Notes: generated by a model from the letters alone, not told the origin. DNA of 64,000 nucleotides from Tritrichomonas foetus (GCA_001839685.1 MLAK01000770.1:1-64000); one strand, 5' to 3'; shown: positions 47,761 through 57,733, counted from the first letter of the stretch. Program-made: numbers and translations.

Positions 47761-50598
47761 TTATTCCAAACATTTTAACATCGATTTTGCTACTCTTTGT
47801 ACTTTTTCATTTGAGGAATTTAAATATTTTCTTATTTTCTCAGCAGCATTTAATTTAATTAAATACTCTCGTGCCACTTCAAACTGGCAAAAGATGGAGA
47901 GTGGGATTATTGTTTTATCACCTATTTCCAGTTTGGAATCAAGTGTTTCAAGTAGCATAAATAAAACATTATTTTGGATTAAAGAATCCAAATATTTATC
48001 CGATTTTTTCACAATATTTCCAATAATTCCAGCAACATTTTCAACAGTTTTGATATCTTTGGATTTCAACAACCTAATTAAAGGTGATACATTTTTCATT
48101 ACATACTCACATAAATCAGGTGTTTGGAAAATCGCATTTCCAATTGCATAAGAGGCCCATCTTGGGCATTCTTTTAGCGTTGATTGCATTTGCTCCATTA
48201 GTAAAGGAATAATTGCAGCTGCTGAATGAGAAGGTAAAGAAGCATGTCTACAAATATTACCAATTAGTATTGATGCACGAGTACTAGTTACACCAGATGA
48301 CATTTTCAAACCTTTCTCAGCAACAATAAGACCACCATATTCATAAATTGGTCTGACGAAATCTGCAGAAAGTTTAGCTAAGTGTGAAGAAACACTTAAA
48401 GATGTTTCAAGCGATGATTTATTTGATAAAAGTGCATCTAAATAAATGGGTGCTTGTGAAAGTAATTTTGGTGATGACAAACTAGAAAATGACGCGATAA
48501 TTAAAGCAAACAAAACATATAAAGAATTGGGATCATTTTTGGCTTTAATTTGCGAAGCCATTTTCAAAAGAGCGTCACAATCAACTAATTCGGTAGCAAT
48601 TTGTAAACTTTTTGAAGTATTTCGTTTGAAAACATCAATAATTAATTTACAAATGAATTCACAAGTTGCTTTATTTTCTATTAAACAGATTAATTTAGGA
48701 AGAAATGACAAAACTTTATCGAAAGGAAGATTAAATACTCTTTTCAGATATGCAATTTGATGAACAGGCATAAGTTTATCAATTTTTGAAATACATTTTG
48801 AAATTAGGCTTTCTTTCATTGGGATATGAGTAAATGGTGATACAATCATAGACATATATGATAACAATTCAGCTTCAGTTTTAGGTTTCCTTGAACCAAT
48901 TTTCAGAAGAGATTTAATTCGCTCTTTTTTAAATATTTCCTCCAAGTTCAATTCAAATTCATCGAAATATTTAAGGGACATACTTAAAAACGAAAGTGTT
49001 GCAGAAAACATACAAAATGATGGAATATCTTCTGGATTTGTTGCAAGCAATTTTGTTAAAGAATCAAGAAATTGTTTTTTTGGTTGAATAAATTGTGTCG
49101 CTTCGAAATTCTTACTGATTATTCGAGTTAGAATGCATAAAGCTGCAGATTTAACAATTGGTGACGGATGCATAATTATTACAGATGATGCAATAGGCAT
49201 AAATTGTGCACCAAAGTCACCACTAATCGATATTAAAAATTCACTTGAACATTGTACGAAATATGAAATTAGAGAATACGTTTCACCAATGTCAACAGAG
49301 TCAGGAATGAATAGAAATCCAAGTAACAAATCCCTTAACGAAGCTGATCGTGAAGAATTCAATTTCAATTCAATTTTTGTCTTTTTTCCTTTAATAATAT
49401 TTTCAGCATGTGGAAGGCAAAGTAAATACGTGAAAAATTCAACAGTAGTCATTGGAAAATTTTTATCTCCTAAAATTTCAATGCAACTTTGAAATTTTGA
49501 AACAAAATTTATTGGATCTTTCTTGAGAATGTATGTGGCTGCCATTAAAGTATTATCTAGCAAAGTAGGTTTCTGGATAAATCGTGCGAAGTTTGATGCA
49601 AAAGCTAAAACCAAAGGTGAACTTGGATGAAGCATTTTTTCGTGGATTTGAATAATCGCTGGCAAGATTTGCTCGTCGCTGTAAGAAAATGGTGCTTTCA
49701 ATATTGTCTCTGGATCAGGTATTGGTGGACTTGAAGGTCTAAATGAATCATTTTCAAAGGATTCAGCAATAGCTGCATCAAATTGTTCTTTTTTGAAAAT
49801 GTATGCAGCATCATTATATCGTGATAATTTAACTCTTGCTAAAAATGAGTGTGATTGTAATTCTTCACAAGAAGCTCTTCTTCTTGGATCTTTTTGAAGC
49901 ATCATCATTAAAAAAGATTTGAAGTTTTCAGAAATCGGACCAGGAAAAATAATTGGGTTTTCAACAATCATTGGAATAAGCTTATATAATGATGATGTTA
50001 CAAATGGTGGCTTACCAAAGAAAAGCTCATATAAAATAACTCCGAGTGACCAAACATCAACTTTTTCATCGTACGGTTTCTCTTGAACAAGCTCAGGAGC
50101 CATGTAAAGTGGTGTACCTTTAACAGAAGTTAGAACAAGCGTTGTTGTTGACAAAGCTCTGGCAAATCCAAAATCACAAATTTTGACAATTTTTTTTGGT
50201 TGAATCAAAACGTTTTGGGGTTTGAGGTCTCTGTGTATGATGTGTTGGCCGTGAAGGTATTTAAGTGCTGAAACAAGTTGCGCTGCGATATTTCGAACTG
50301 CTCTTTCCGGCATATTTTTATCTTGAACGGCTTGAAACAAATCTCCGCAAGCAAATTCTGAAACAACGCAAAAGTCTGTATCTGTTTCAAAAACGTCAAT
50401 CATTCGCATAATGTTTGGGTGGTCAACTCTCCTTAAAATCTCGATTTCTCGTCGAAAAGATGTTAAATCATCTGGCGATTGACCAAGTTTGTTGATCATT
50501 TTGATTGCTACGATTCTGCTCGTGAATTTTCTACGTGCTTTAAAAACTCTACCAAAAGATCCTTCGCCAACTTGATCAAGTAAATGATAATCTTGCAT
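47761..50598 (-). CDS. Fused/STK36-like Ser/Thr kinase with ARM/HEAT tail
   Basis: 945 residues from the ATG at 50598 (the longer frame begins with TTG). The N-terminal kinase domain (3-250) is complete: GEGSFG glycine loop, VAIK with Lys33, Glu51 in the C-helix, HRDLKPQN at 122-129, DFG at 142-144, GTPLYMAPE in the activation segment and DVWSLGVILYE. It is closest in pattern to Fused/STK36 kinases (YHLLDQVGEGSFGRVFKARR, FRREIEILRRVDHPNI). The remaining 690 residues are helical repeats, also as in Fused. In several organisms this family is needed for building the flagellar central pair or for division-plane and microtubule functions, which suits a flagellate. The start lies 137 bp from a divergent gene. 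Confidence 0.85.
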   Translation of the reverse strand: MQDYHLLDQVGEGSFGRVFKARRKFTSRIVAIKMINKLGQSPDDLTSFRREIEILRRVDHPNIMRMIDVFETDTDFCVVSEFACGDLFQAVQDKNMPERAVRNIAAQLVSALKYLHGQHIIHRDLKPQNVLIQPKKIVKICDFGFARALSTTTLVLTSVKGTPLYMAPELVQEKPYDEKVDVWSLGVILYELFFGKPPFVTSSLYKLIPMIVENPIIFPGPISENFKSFLMMMLQKDPRRRASCEELQSHSFLARVKLSRYNDAAYIFKKEQFDAAIAESFENDSFRPSSPPIPDPETILKAPFSYSDEQILPAIIQIHEKMLHPSSPLVLAFASNFARFIQKPTLLDNTLMAATYILKKDPINFVSKFQSCIEILGDKNFPMTTVEFFTYLLCLPHAENIIKGKKTKIELKLNSSRSASLRDLLLGFLFIPDSVDIGETYSLISYFVQCSSEFLISISGDFGAQFMPIASSVIIMHPSPIVKSAALCILTRIISKNFEATQFIQPKKQFLDSLTKLLATNPEDIPSFCMFSATLSFLSMSLKYFDEFELNLEEIFKKERIKSLLKIGSRKPKTEAELLSYMSMIVSPFTHIPMKESLISKCISKIDKLMPVHQIAYLKRVFNLPFDKVLSFLPKLICLIENKATCEFICKLIIDVFKRNTSKSLQIATELVDCDALLKMASQIKAKNDPNSLYVLFALIIASFSSLSSPKLLSQAPIYLDALLSNKSSLETSLSVSSHLAKLSADFVRPIYEYGGLIVAEKGLKMSSGVTSTRASILIGNICRHASLPSHSAAAIIPLLMEQMQSTLKECPRWASYAIGNAIFQTPDLCEYVMKNVSPLIRLLKSKDIKTVENVAGIIGNIVKKSDKYLDSLIQNNVLFMLLETLDSKLEIGDKTIIPLSIFCQFEVAREYLIKLNAAEKIRKYLNSSNEKVQRVAKSMLKCLE

Positions 50599-50735
50599 CA
50601 ATCATTTAAATTTTCAATAGTTTACACCAAATTTTTCACTCTGATTGATTCTTATTTAAATTTGCTGAATGACTAAATAGCAGCTCAAAAAGTGATATAA
50701 ATTATTTCTTTAACGTACAATAAATATTACATTTC

Positions 50736-51107
50736 ATGTTCCGCAAAAGACAGAATGATTTCTCGGCAACAGATAATGATGGTGTATATCATTTAAAGAG
50801 GACATTTGGATCAAAAAAGAAAAAGACCCCACTTCGAAGATTTGAATGTTTCGATAATGAAATTGAAGAAAAGCCATCCGTTGAAGATATGTTTCTCGAT
50901 GAAATTGCACAAAAAATATGTTTATTAACATTGCAAATTAGTAGAGTCGAAAATAGATTGTCTGCGTATGAAACGCAGCCAAATGATGATTTCAAAAAAC
51001 CACACAGACTACGTGAACCACCAAATTGCCCGCCAGTAAAACCTATACAAAAGAAAAAAGTCGAAAAGGTTCATGTTGTCACCAGAACCAAAATTACCAA
51101 AAAATAG
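50736..51107 (+). CDS. Small charged protein, unknown
   Basis: 123 residues, rich in Lys, Arg, Glu and Pro. A basic stretch (FGSKKKKTPLRR) near 25-36 could be a nuclear signal. A predicted helix (VEDMFLDEIAQKICLLTLQI, SRVENRLSAYE) of about 30 residues could form a short coiled coil, then a Pro-rich, basic C-terminus (PPNCPPVKPIQKKKVEK). No family recognised. It is divergent from the Fused-like kinase, with starts 137 bp apart, which may mean shared regulation. Composition and clean frame support a real gene. Confidence 0.6.
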   Translation: MFRKRQNDFSATDNDGVYHLKRTFGSKKKKTPLRRFECFDNEIEEKPSVEDMFLDEIAQKICLLTLQISRVENRLSAYETQPNDDFKKPHRLREPPNCPPVKPIQKKKVEKVHVVTRTKITKK

Positions 51108-51328
51108 ATATCATTTTTTTTAACATACTAAATGTTTTTATTTTTCTTACATATTTTATATGGTTTCATTCCTTTTTCTTAGTCGCCTATTTATCGTTTC
51201 TGTGATTGGATTGTGGTCAGATTTAAAGCAAAAAAAGTGATACATAGAATGATAAAAGTGAAAATAAAGAAAATATATAAATTTGATCGATTCTATCTCT
51301 ATTTTATTAATATGAAATTTTCTAATAA

Positions 51329-52642
51329 TTAACATGCAAAGTTAAATGTATCCGGTGTTCCAATATCGTCGCAAGCATAAGAAAATCCAGGAATATGTGA
51401 ATCATCTACTGATGAGCGACCAAACATCAAATCAACAAAATCATCAGTCGGTTTTGTGAAATTAATTTTGTTTACAACACTTTCTTTGATTTCTGGGACA
51501 AATTCCATTTGGTAACGCTTATTTTTAATTTTTTCCCAATTAATATCAGAGAAATATGGGTGATTAAAGATTTCTTCTTCACCATTTGGACCACAACCAA
51601 GTCTCTTTGAAGGGTCCTTCTTCAAGAGTGATTGAATGAAGGATTTCGCATCATTTGGAAGGGGTTTCCAAAACCTTAAAGGTGAACGTGCAATTCGTTC
51701 ATATAATTTTGTGAGGTTTGGACTCTCGAATGGCAAGACTCCTTCTATAAGTTGATAGGCCAAAACTCCAAATGACCACCAATCAATGGCAAAGTTGTAT
51801 GAAATGCCTTTGACCATTTCTGGGGCGAGATATTCATGTGTCCCACAGATTGAAGTAGCATGATCTTCACAGAGCAAATATCTTGCAAGACCGAAATCAG
51901 TCAATTTCAAATGGCCTGATTTGTCAAGCAAAATATTTGATGGTTTTAAATCTCTAAATATGATTCCAAGCTTGTGTAAATGTGAAAGTGCGACTGCAAT
52001 TTCGGCTAAAAATATCTTGATTTGCTTGGCTGAGAAAACTTTTCCATTTTCTAAATGAAAAGATAAATCTCCGCCTGGAACAAATTCTAAAGCAAAGTAG
52101 AGGAACTTTGATGTTTGGAAAGCCGAATAAAGTCTTGTAATAAAAGAAGTGTTAGTTTTCATTAGTATATTTCTTTCAGCAAATGCGTGCTTCACGCATG
52201 ATGCATTGGATATACTAGATTTTGGTATTGCCTTTAAAGCGACCAGTTTCTGGGTTGGTCGATAGCGGGCCAAAATGACTTCACCTGAAAAGCCCTTTCC
52301 AATAGGCATCAATAATTCAAAGTCTTTGAGAGATGTGTGGGAGTAGCTTGGTTCATCAACCCTTAAAGCTGCAAGCCACTTTTCAACAGTTGATTGATTC
52401 TCCGCCGAAAATGAATAAACTTTTGAACCATCGCGAATCACAAACGAATATGTTGAACCATCTGATGTATCAAAAACATCATCAATTGAATGGAAATCAA
52501 TTGTGATTTCAGGAATAATAGTGGAATCGGATTCAAAAATTGTAAGGGTACTACTATTAAAGCGGCAAAACATTAAACAATCTTTATTATTAGTGCCTTT
52601 GGTTTTGACATTCATCCATGACTCCAGTTTCACTTCGGGCAT
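51329..52642 (-). CDS. PH-domain AGC kinase (Akt/PKB-like)
   Basis: 437 residues. An N-terminal PH-like domain (1-97) is followed by a kinase domain (about 105-360): GKGFSGEV glycine loop, Lys137 in VALK, FRDLKPSN at 229-236 (Phe where HRD/YRD is usual in AGC kinases), DFG at 249-251, CGTHEYLAPE activation loop with Ser264 at the position phosphorylated by PDK1, and DWWSFGVLAYQL. The C-terminal tail has FTKPTDDFVD (turn motif area) and IPGFSYA, a variant of the F-x-x-F-S/T-Y hydrophobic motif with the first Phe replaced. Domain order equals Akt. Phosphoinositide binding is likely but the PH basic residues were not checked in detail. Confidence 0.85.
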   Translation of the reverse strand: MPEVKLESWMNVKTKGTNNKDCLMFCRFNSSTLTIFESDSTIIPEITIDFHSIDDVFDTSDGSTYSFVIRDGSKVYSFSAENQSTVEKWLAALRVDEPSYSHTSLKDFELLMPIGKGFSGEVILARYRPTQKLVALKAIPKSSISNASCVKHAFAERNILMKTNTSFITRLYSAFQTSKFLYFALEFVPGGDLSFHLENGKVFSAKQIKIFLAEIAVALSHLHKLGIIFRDLKPSNILLDKSGHLKLTDFGLARYLLCEDHATSICGTHEYLAPEMVKGISYNFAIDWWSFGVLAYQLIEGVLPFESPNLTKLYERIARSPLRFWKPLPNDAKSFIQSLLKKDPSKRLGCGPNGEEEIFNHPYFSDINWEKIKNKRYQMEFVPEIKESVVNKINFTKPTDDFVDLMFGRSSVDDSHIPGFSYACDDIGTPDTFNFAC

Positions 52643-53597
52643 TAAGTTAAAATAAATTTTGAGAATAGAGATTATTTTTCTTCAGAAAGAAAATTCAAAA
52701 GATTCTCAGAAATAATGATCAATGAATGATTTAAATTGTGATTGGTTAATGTTATATTGAAAAAGATGATTAAATTTATCAAAAAGTCGATGATAGCACT
52801 CAAAGTTCTATTATTGGCTAGCAATTATCAAAAAGTTAAATAATCATTCATAGATTTCAGAGGTAGGATAAGGTTATTATATGAAAAAGTTTTAAAAATT
52901 AAAAATTGAATGATTCTTTCTCAAATAAATTATAGAGTTTAATTCTAAAATTGTACTTTTGTTAAGAACAGGTCTTTCGTGAGTTTTTGTTCATGCTATT
53001 GCATTTAACCTCATTTATTTATTGATTCATTGACAGATACTTCTATTAAACTTGTTATTAGTTTATAACAACAATTTTTTATCGGTATATAGAGCATGAA
53101 AGAAGGAAACACTCATCAAATTTTTCTTAAAGTAACCGGTATAATATTGAATATTTGTATGGAAATATTATATCATTCTTATTCAAAAAAAACATTCATG
53201 ATTCTGATAAATAACGAATTTGATAGGATAAAAGAAATAATTCTGAGTGATAATTGAGAGTATAGAATTTATGTATGTTTATCTTCCAGTGAAGTGTTTT
53301 TCTTACGAACCTTTCATCTCCAAAATTGCATTTTCGAATTGTCTTGGATGTATGTAAATAATTACCGAAAACACTGCCGTTTATCATTATTAAAAAGTAC
53401 GTTTGTGGTTATTTTTCTATAAGCATTGGTCGATTTTCATCCATGGAATTGAATGATTAAGATTTTTTTTAATTGAATCAATATATGGCCGCTGCAGAAT
53501 AAAATCATAGTCAAATGTCTCAGCTCCATTTAGATTGGGTAACTCCCACAAATCACCTGAATAATTGACCATTTAAAACTCGAAATATAAGGACAAG
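52643..53597. other. divergent intergenic region, no gene seen
   Basis: About 0.95 kb between the divergent AGC kinase and J-like genes, AT-rich. The TGACCA element at 53566-53571 is the only marked site; short chance frames were not accepted. Confidence 0.5.
53566..53571 (-). promoter_or_regulatory. TGACCA upstream element
   Basis: TGACCA (TGGTCA on the other strand) 27-32 bp before the ATG at 53598, preceded by AATAAT and followed by TTTAAAACT. Confidence 0.4.
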
Positions 53598-54353
53598 ATG
53601 CTACTTTTATTCCTTGCTTCAGTTTTTTCGTTTGATGATGATACAGATCTTTATGAACTTACTGGGATCCCATATTCAGCATCAACCCAAGAAATCAGAG
53701 ATATGGCGTCCAATTATCTCAACGATAGTATTAATTCAAATAACGAGGTTCTCAAAGCCTATAAAATCCTAAACAATACTTCCCTTCGACACTTCTATGA
53801 TTTGTATGGTATGGATGGCATCAACAACCCAGATAAGCATCGCGGATTCAATAAACCTTTAAAAAAAACGCAGATGGTTCCAATCTATGACTTTTATGCA
53901 GGAGTAAAATATACTTATATACTTTCCCGCAGTAGAGTGTGCAAATGTCCAAATCCTGGATTTATGTGCTCATTCTGCCACGGGTCAACAACCGTAATTG
54001 AGGACATACCAATCACTTTCGAGCTTAAGAGAGGTGCTACTGATCCAATTATTTTTGTTATTCCAAATATTACTGATTCAAGTGAATATTTGGAACCGTC
54101 AAATTTGAAATTTATCGTTAAATCTGCACCAGACCCTTTCACTCTAAGAAAGGGTAACGATATACATATCACATCATCACAATCTTTGGATTCTCTCTAT
54201 CCTGGATTTAATCTTTCCTATCAATTTATTGATCATGAAACTTATTATGTAAATGTCACAGAAGTTTCATCAACCATAGTAGTACCTGGAAGAGGAATGC
54301 CAATTGAAGGAACAGAAAAATATGGAAACTTGTACATTCATTTCATTTATTAA
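53598..54353 (+). CDS. ER DnaJ-like protein lacking the HPD motif
   Basis: 251 residues with a signal peptide (MLLLFLASVFS). Residues 16-72 follow a J-domain in outline (DLYELTGIPYSASTQEIRDM, then LKAYKILNNTSLRHFYDLYG), but the H-P-D tripeptide between helices II and III is absent (the stretch reads ASNYLNDSINSNNEV). There follow a shortened zinc region (CKC at 115-117, CSFC at 124-127; only one four-Cys site) and two DnaJ C-terminal-type beta domains, ending PGRGMPIEGTEKYGNLYIHF, the usual G-x-G-M-P...G-D-L-x-V-x-F pattern. Without HPD it cannot be expected to stimulate Hsp70 ATPase, though substrate binding may remain. An ER-lumenal client-binding role beside the Grp170-like chaperone is a guess. 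Confidence 0.78.
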   Translation: MLLLFLASVFSFDDDTDLYELTGIPYSASTQEIRDMASNYLNDSINSNNEVLKAYKILNNTSLRHFYDLYGMDGINNPDKHRGFNKPLKKTQMVPIYDFYAGVKYTYILSRSRVCKCPNPGFMCSFCHGSTTVIEDIPITFELKRGATDPIIFVIPNITDSSEYLEPSNLKFIVKSAPDPFTLRKGNDIHITSSQSLDSLYPGFNLSYQFIDHETYYVNVTEVSSTIVVPGRGMPIEGTEKYGNLYIHFIY

Positions 54354-55228
54354 TCATTGATAGAGTTAAGTATTTGACTTATAGTATTATTATTTTAATT
54401 GTTTTGTTGTATGAATTCGGATATTTCTAAAAGTTTTTATCTGATTAAATCATGAATTCGTTTTTAACATATTTTTATTATTTTCTTCTTTATAAAAACG
54501 AGAAAATGTTTGTGGAACCTTTTTTCTGGTAACCATCATAATTGTCTTTTTTCATGAATTAAACAAATTGATCTCAAAGTTAGACAAGTTTTATGGTGAA
54601 CACTTTTCACTAATTTGAATTTTTATTTGACCTTAAATGTTCACGATAAAATAGTAATAATTTAAGTTTTAGTTTTTTTTAAAGCTAGTAAATGAATTGA
54701 ATCATTCTCACAGTAATCGTACAATTAGAAAACTCCATTTTGAAAACAGGATTTTCAATATTGAAACATAATATTAATAATTGAGTAATATGACAGACAT
54801 TTATGGAAAGTATTTATTACTTTTCTCTAGTCTTATTTCTTTAAATTTCAAAGTTTTATTTTCTTTGACTTCAATTTTTTTGCCGATATTCGTGAAATTA
54901 CAAAAATAGAAATATGATATATTTTTGAGAGCCAATAAGAAATTGAGAAGAATTGATGATTTCTTATTCAAATCCAAAATCATACTTTCTTGAACTAATT
55001 CATTCTATACATGATAATTAGTGCAAATGAGAAAGATCATCTATTCTACCTATCTCAATTTTTTCTGGATCGTAAATCAAAAAGTTATCGAAGACGATGG
55101 ACCATTCTATATTTTATTCAAATAGTATTGAATTGAATTTGAATGTTTGAAAGCTTAAATGATCGTATCATATCAAAAAATTAATGTAAACTTATCAAAT
55201 ATTTACACAAAAAGTTCACAAAGACAAA
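54354..55228. other. intergenic region, no gene seen
   Basis: 875 bp between two plus-strand genes; very AT-rich. An Inr-like TCACA lies about 10-14 bp before the tetraspanin ATG. No frame or RNA gene is recognised. Confidence 0.5.
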
Positions 55229-55852
55229 ATGGGAAAGTGTTGTTCAAATACGTGTTTTGGCATTCTTACACTCCTCACAATTGGCCTCACCCTTGCCCTT
55301 TTCATTTTCGCCACATTCATTTACGCCAAAATTAAAACCGCCAACGAAACAATTTTCATCGCAATTGTAATTTGCCTCTGCGTTTCCGCTTTGTTGTTCT
55401 TCTTCGGAATTTATGCTTCCTGCTGTGGTGGAAAGTGCACAAAAGCAATTTTGTCCATTTTCTACATTATCTATGCATTTGCTATCGGCGCAGCAGGAGT
55501 TTTGATTATTGTTTATAAGAGTAGGCTCACTCAGATATTCAGAGATGCCTACGATCAGGGCAAGTTCAAACAGGCCGATCTCGACGCTATCGCAGAAACC
55601 TTCAATTGCGTTTTCCCAGACACAGAATCAAATCTTACAAACAGCACAGAAAGCTGTTTCGATAAGTTTGAAAAATATGTCACTAAATATGGCTTAATTG
55701 TCGGAATTGCTCTCCTCTGCCTCTTCGTCCTCCTCATGGCCGGAGTTGTCTTGTCGTGCAAGTTCCTTTGCCGCAAGGACGAATACGAAGACATTTCAGC
55801 ACCAAAGAAGCCAGATAATGCAATTAACACTCCACTCACATATGGTTGGTAA
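55229..55852 (+). CDS. Tetraspanin-like four-helix membrane protein
   Basis: 207 residues with four hydrophobic segments (about 11-33, 42-61, 72-96, 153-176). SCCGGKC at 64-70 lies in the short loop between helices 2 and 3, where tetraspanins carry G-C-C-G. The extracellular loop (97-152) has two cysteines (FNCVF and ESCF) and NLT and NST glycosylation sites. The C-terminal tail ends YGW, similar to other trichomonad tetraspanins and to YTPVGGITP in the pseudogene at 45214-45828. These proteins sit at the surface and in vesicle membranes. Its GC content and codon use look higher than neighbouring genes, as for a highly expressed gene. Confidence 0.82.
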   Translation: MGKCCSNTCFGILTLLTIGLTLALFIFATFIYAKIKTANETIFIAIVICLCVSALLFFFGIYASCCGGKCTKAILSIFYIIYAFAIGAAGVLIIVYKSRLTQIFRDAYDQGKFKQADLDAIAETFNCVFPDTESNLTNSTESCFDKFEKYVTKYGLIVGIALLCLFVLLMAGVVLSCKFLCRKDEYEDISAPKKPDNAINTPLTYGW

Positions 55853-55888
55853 AATAAAAGTACATTTTTGATCATTTTTATTTTATTT

Positions 55889-55922
55889 GTAAAACATCAG
55901 GAAAACTTTCTTGATGTTTTAC
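55889..55922. repeat. 11-bp inverted repeat at start of minisatellite
   Basis: GTAAAACATCA (55889-55899) is the exact reverse complement of TGATGTTTTAC (55912-55922), the first unit core of the tandem array. The transcript end of the tetraspanin gene could thus fold as a hairpin. Confidence 0.8.
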
Positions 55923-56172
55923 TTTTCTTGATGTTTTACTTTTCTTGATGTTTTATTTTTCTTGATGTTTTATTTTTCTTGATATTTTATTTTTCTTGAT
56001 GTTTTATTTTTCTTGATATTTTACTTTTCTTGATATTTTACTTTTCTTGATATTTTACTTTTCTTGATATTTTACTTTTCTTGATATTTTACTTTTCTTG
56101 ATGTTTTATTTTTCTTGATGTTTTACTTTTCTTGATATTTTACTTTTCTTGATGTTTTACTTTTCTTGATGT

Positions 56173-56177
<5 letters not shown>
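55908..56177. repeat. 17-bp minisatellite (TTGATRTTTTAYTTTTC)n
   Basis: About sixteen head-to-tail copies of a 17-mer, TTGAT(G/A)TTTTA(C/T)TTTTC, varying only at the two R/Y sites, directly downstream of the tetraspanin gene. It runs straight into the T tract. Confidence 0.93.

Positions 56178-56251
<74 letters not shown>
56178..56251. repeat. 74-T homopolymer
   Basis: An uninterrupted T run of 74 nt; the length in the living genome may differ because such runs are hard to sequence. On the far side are two diverged units (ATGTTTTACTCGTTTTGATATTTTACTTG), so the run seems to have grown inside the array. Confidence 0.93.
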
Positions 56252-56258
<7 letters not shown>

Positions 56259-56637
56259 ACTCGTTTTGATATTTTACTTGTGGTATTATTATTCTTACGT
56301 TAAAGTCAAAAAGAAACTTGATGATATTTTATCTCCATCATAAAAGTATTAATATCATTGTTCAAACATTAAAGAACAGTGATAAGCTTCTGATGAATCA
56401 TATTAAATAATATTCTTTCAAATACCGAAAGATGAATCAAATTCTTGTGATATTGCAAGAAAATAATCAGAGTCAAAAATGAATTTGCAAGTGTTGTTTA
56501 CAGAAAAATGATATTCATATAAAAAATATCTGTGAGTTAACTGTTGAGTATCATTGTTGTTAATGAATATATACATTGTAAAGAGTAATTCAGTATTTTC
56601 ATGACCAAATTTTTATTAGGAGGAAGAAAAAAGATGC

Positions 56638-57588
56638 CTATGATTCAATTCGAAAGCCTTCTGCCCCAAGAGTAGTTAAGTACGTTTCATAAGGATTAAA
56701 TAAAGATACTTTTTGTTCTAATTGATCTCCAGAAACTAAAACAACCCCGCCCATTCCTGCTCCACTTAGTTTTGCAGAAAGGTTGTTATTTACTGCAATA
56801 TTCACAATTTCATCGATTTGAATACAACTTAAATCTAAGGATTTTAATAAGTTTTGTGCAATAGGAAAGTATCTTTTTATATATTCAGAAGTTTGCTCCA
56901 AGAAAAATCCATGAGAAATGGCACCCAAAGACTCCAAAATTGGTTTAAAGATTTTATTTTCATCATGCATCAACTTAGATACGTGCTCAACTGCGGTTTT
57001 TGTTTCACGTGTTTTTCCACTATTAACGATTAAAATTGGAATTTGTGGAATACAAAATCTTTCCAATTTTCCATCGGAAATTTTGACTGATGATCCATAT
57101 AAAACAGTGGCAATGTCAATACCAGATGACTTTGAATGGTAAAATCCTTCAAGAATTTTGGCCTTTTCATAAAGTTTATCAAAATTTAAATCTAAATTGT
57201 TGATTTTTTGAACAGCAGCTGCCACTAAAGTGCACAGTGCAGCAGAACTTCCAAGACCAGATTCACTTGGTGCATTATAAGTGAAATCCATATTTAATAT
57301 ATGATTTTTAGGAAATTGATCATAAAAAGCAGTTCTATACATCTGACAAGTAGAATTTTCATCTTTATTTATTTCTGCCAACGGATCAAATATAAATTTA
57401 TCCTCATTAAAAGTAATCCGAATTTGCGAAAAATTTGATTTTTTGAGTCTACAGCGTAAAAACATTCTTAAGTCTACTGCTGAAGCAACTGCTGGAAACC
57501 CATATACAACAGCATGTTCACCAAATAAAATAACTTTACTTGGAACAGAAAACGAAAACTCCATTTCAAAATCTATACGTTTACTCAT
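56638..57588 (-). CDS. Mevalonate kinase
   Basis: 316 residues from the ATG at 57588 (the longer frame begins with GTG). A GHMP kinase: PSKVILFGEHAVVYG at 16-30, the ATP-loop SGLGSSAAL at 110-118, SSGIDIAT near 155-161 with the catalytic Asp158, and SAKLSGAGMGG near the C-terminus. The K-V-I-L-F-G-E-H-A-V-V-Y-G block is diagnostic of mevalonate kinase rather than phosphomevalonate or galactokinase. It phosphorylates mevalonate in the cytosolic mevalonate pathway, feeding dolichol and prenyl groups; the RabGGTase beta in this window uses such products. Length is slightly below most eukaryotic enzymes (about 390), near archaeal and bacterial ones. A TGACCA word lies 3' of the gene (56602-56607). 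Confidence 0.93.
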   Translation of the reverse strand: MSKRIDFEMEFSFSVPSKVILFGEHAVVYGFPAVASAVDLRMFLRCRLKKSNFSQIRITFNEDKFIFDPLAEINKDENSTCQMYRTAFYDQFPKNHILNMDFTYNAPSESGLGSSAALCTLVAAAVQKINNLDLNFDKLYEKAKILEGFYHSKSSGIDIATVLYGSSVKISDGKLERFCIPQIPILIVNSGKTRETKTAVEHVSKLMHDENKIFKPILESLGAISHGFFLEQTSEYIKRYFPIAQNLLKSLDLSCIQIDEIVNIAVNNNLSAKLSGAGMGGVVLVSGDQLEQKVSLFNPYETYLTTLGAEGFRIES

Positions 57589-57733
57589 CACAAAACTATT
57601 TCATGATAAAAGACCTTGAAAATTCAATAAAGAAATGGGGTAAAATAAAGTTCAAAATGAATAAAGTTAAAGGTAGAGAAATTTTCACTGTCAATTCGAA
57701 ACCTATATTTTTATAAAATTAATATATTAAATT

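Noticed and set aside
53196..53387. 63-codon minus-strand frame
   Set aside because: Lies in an intergenic gap without coding-like composition; not supported.
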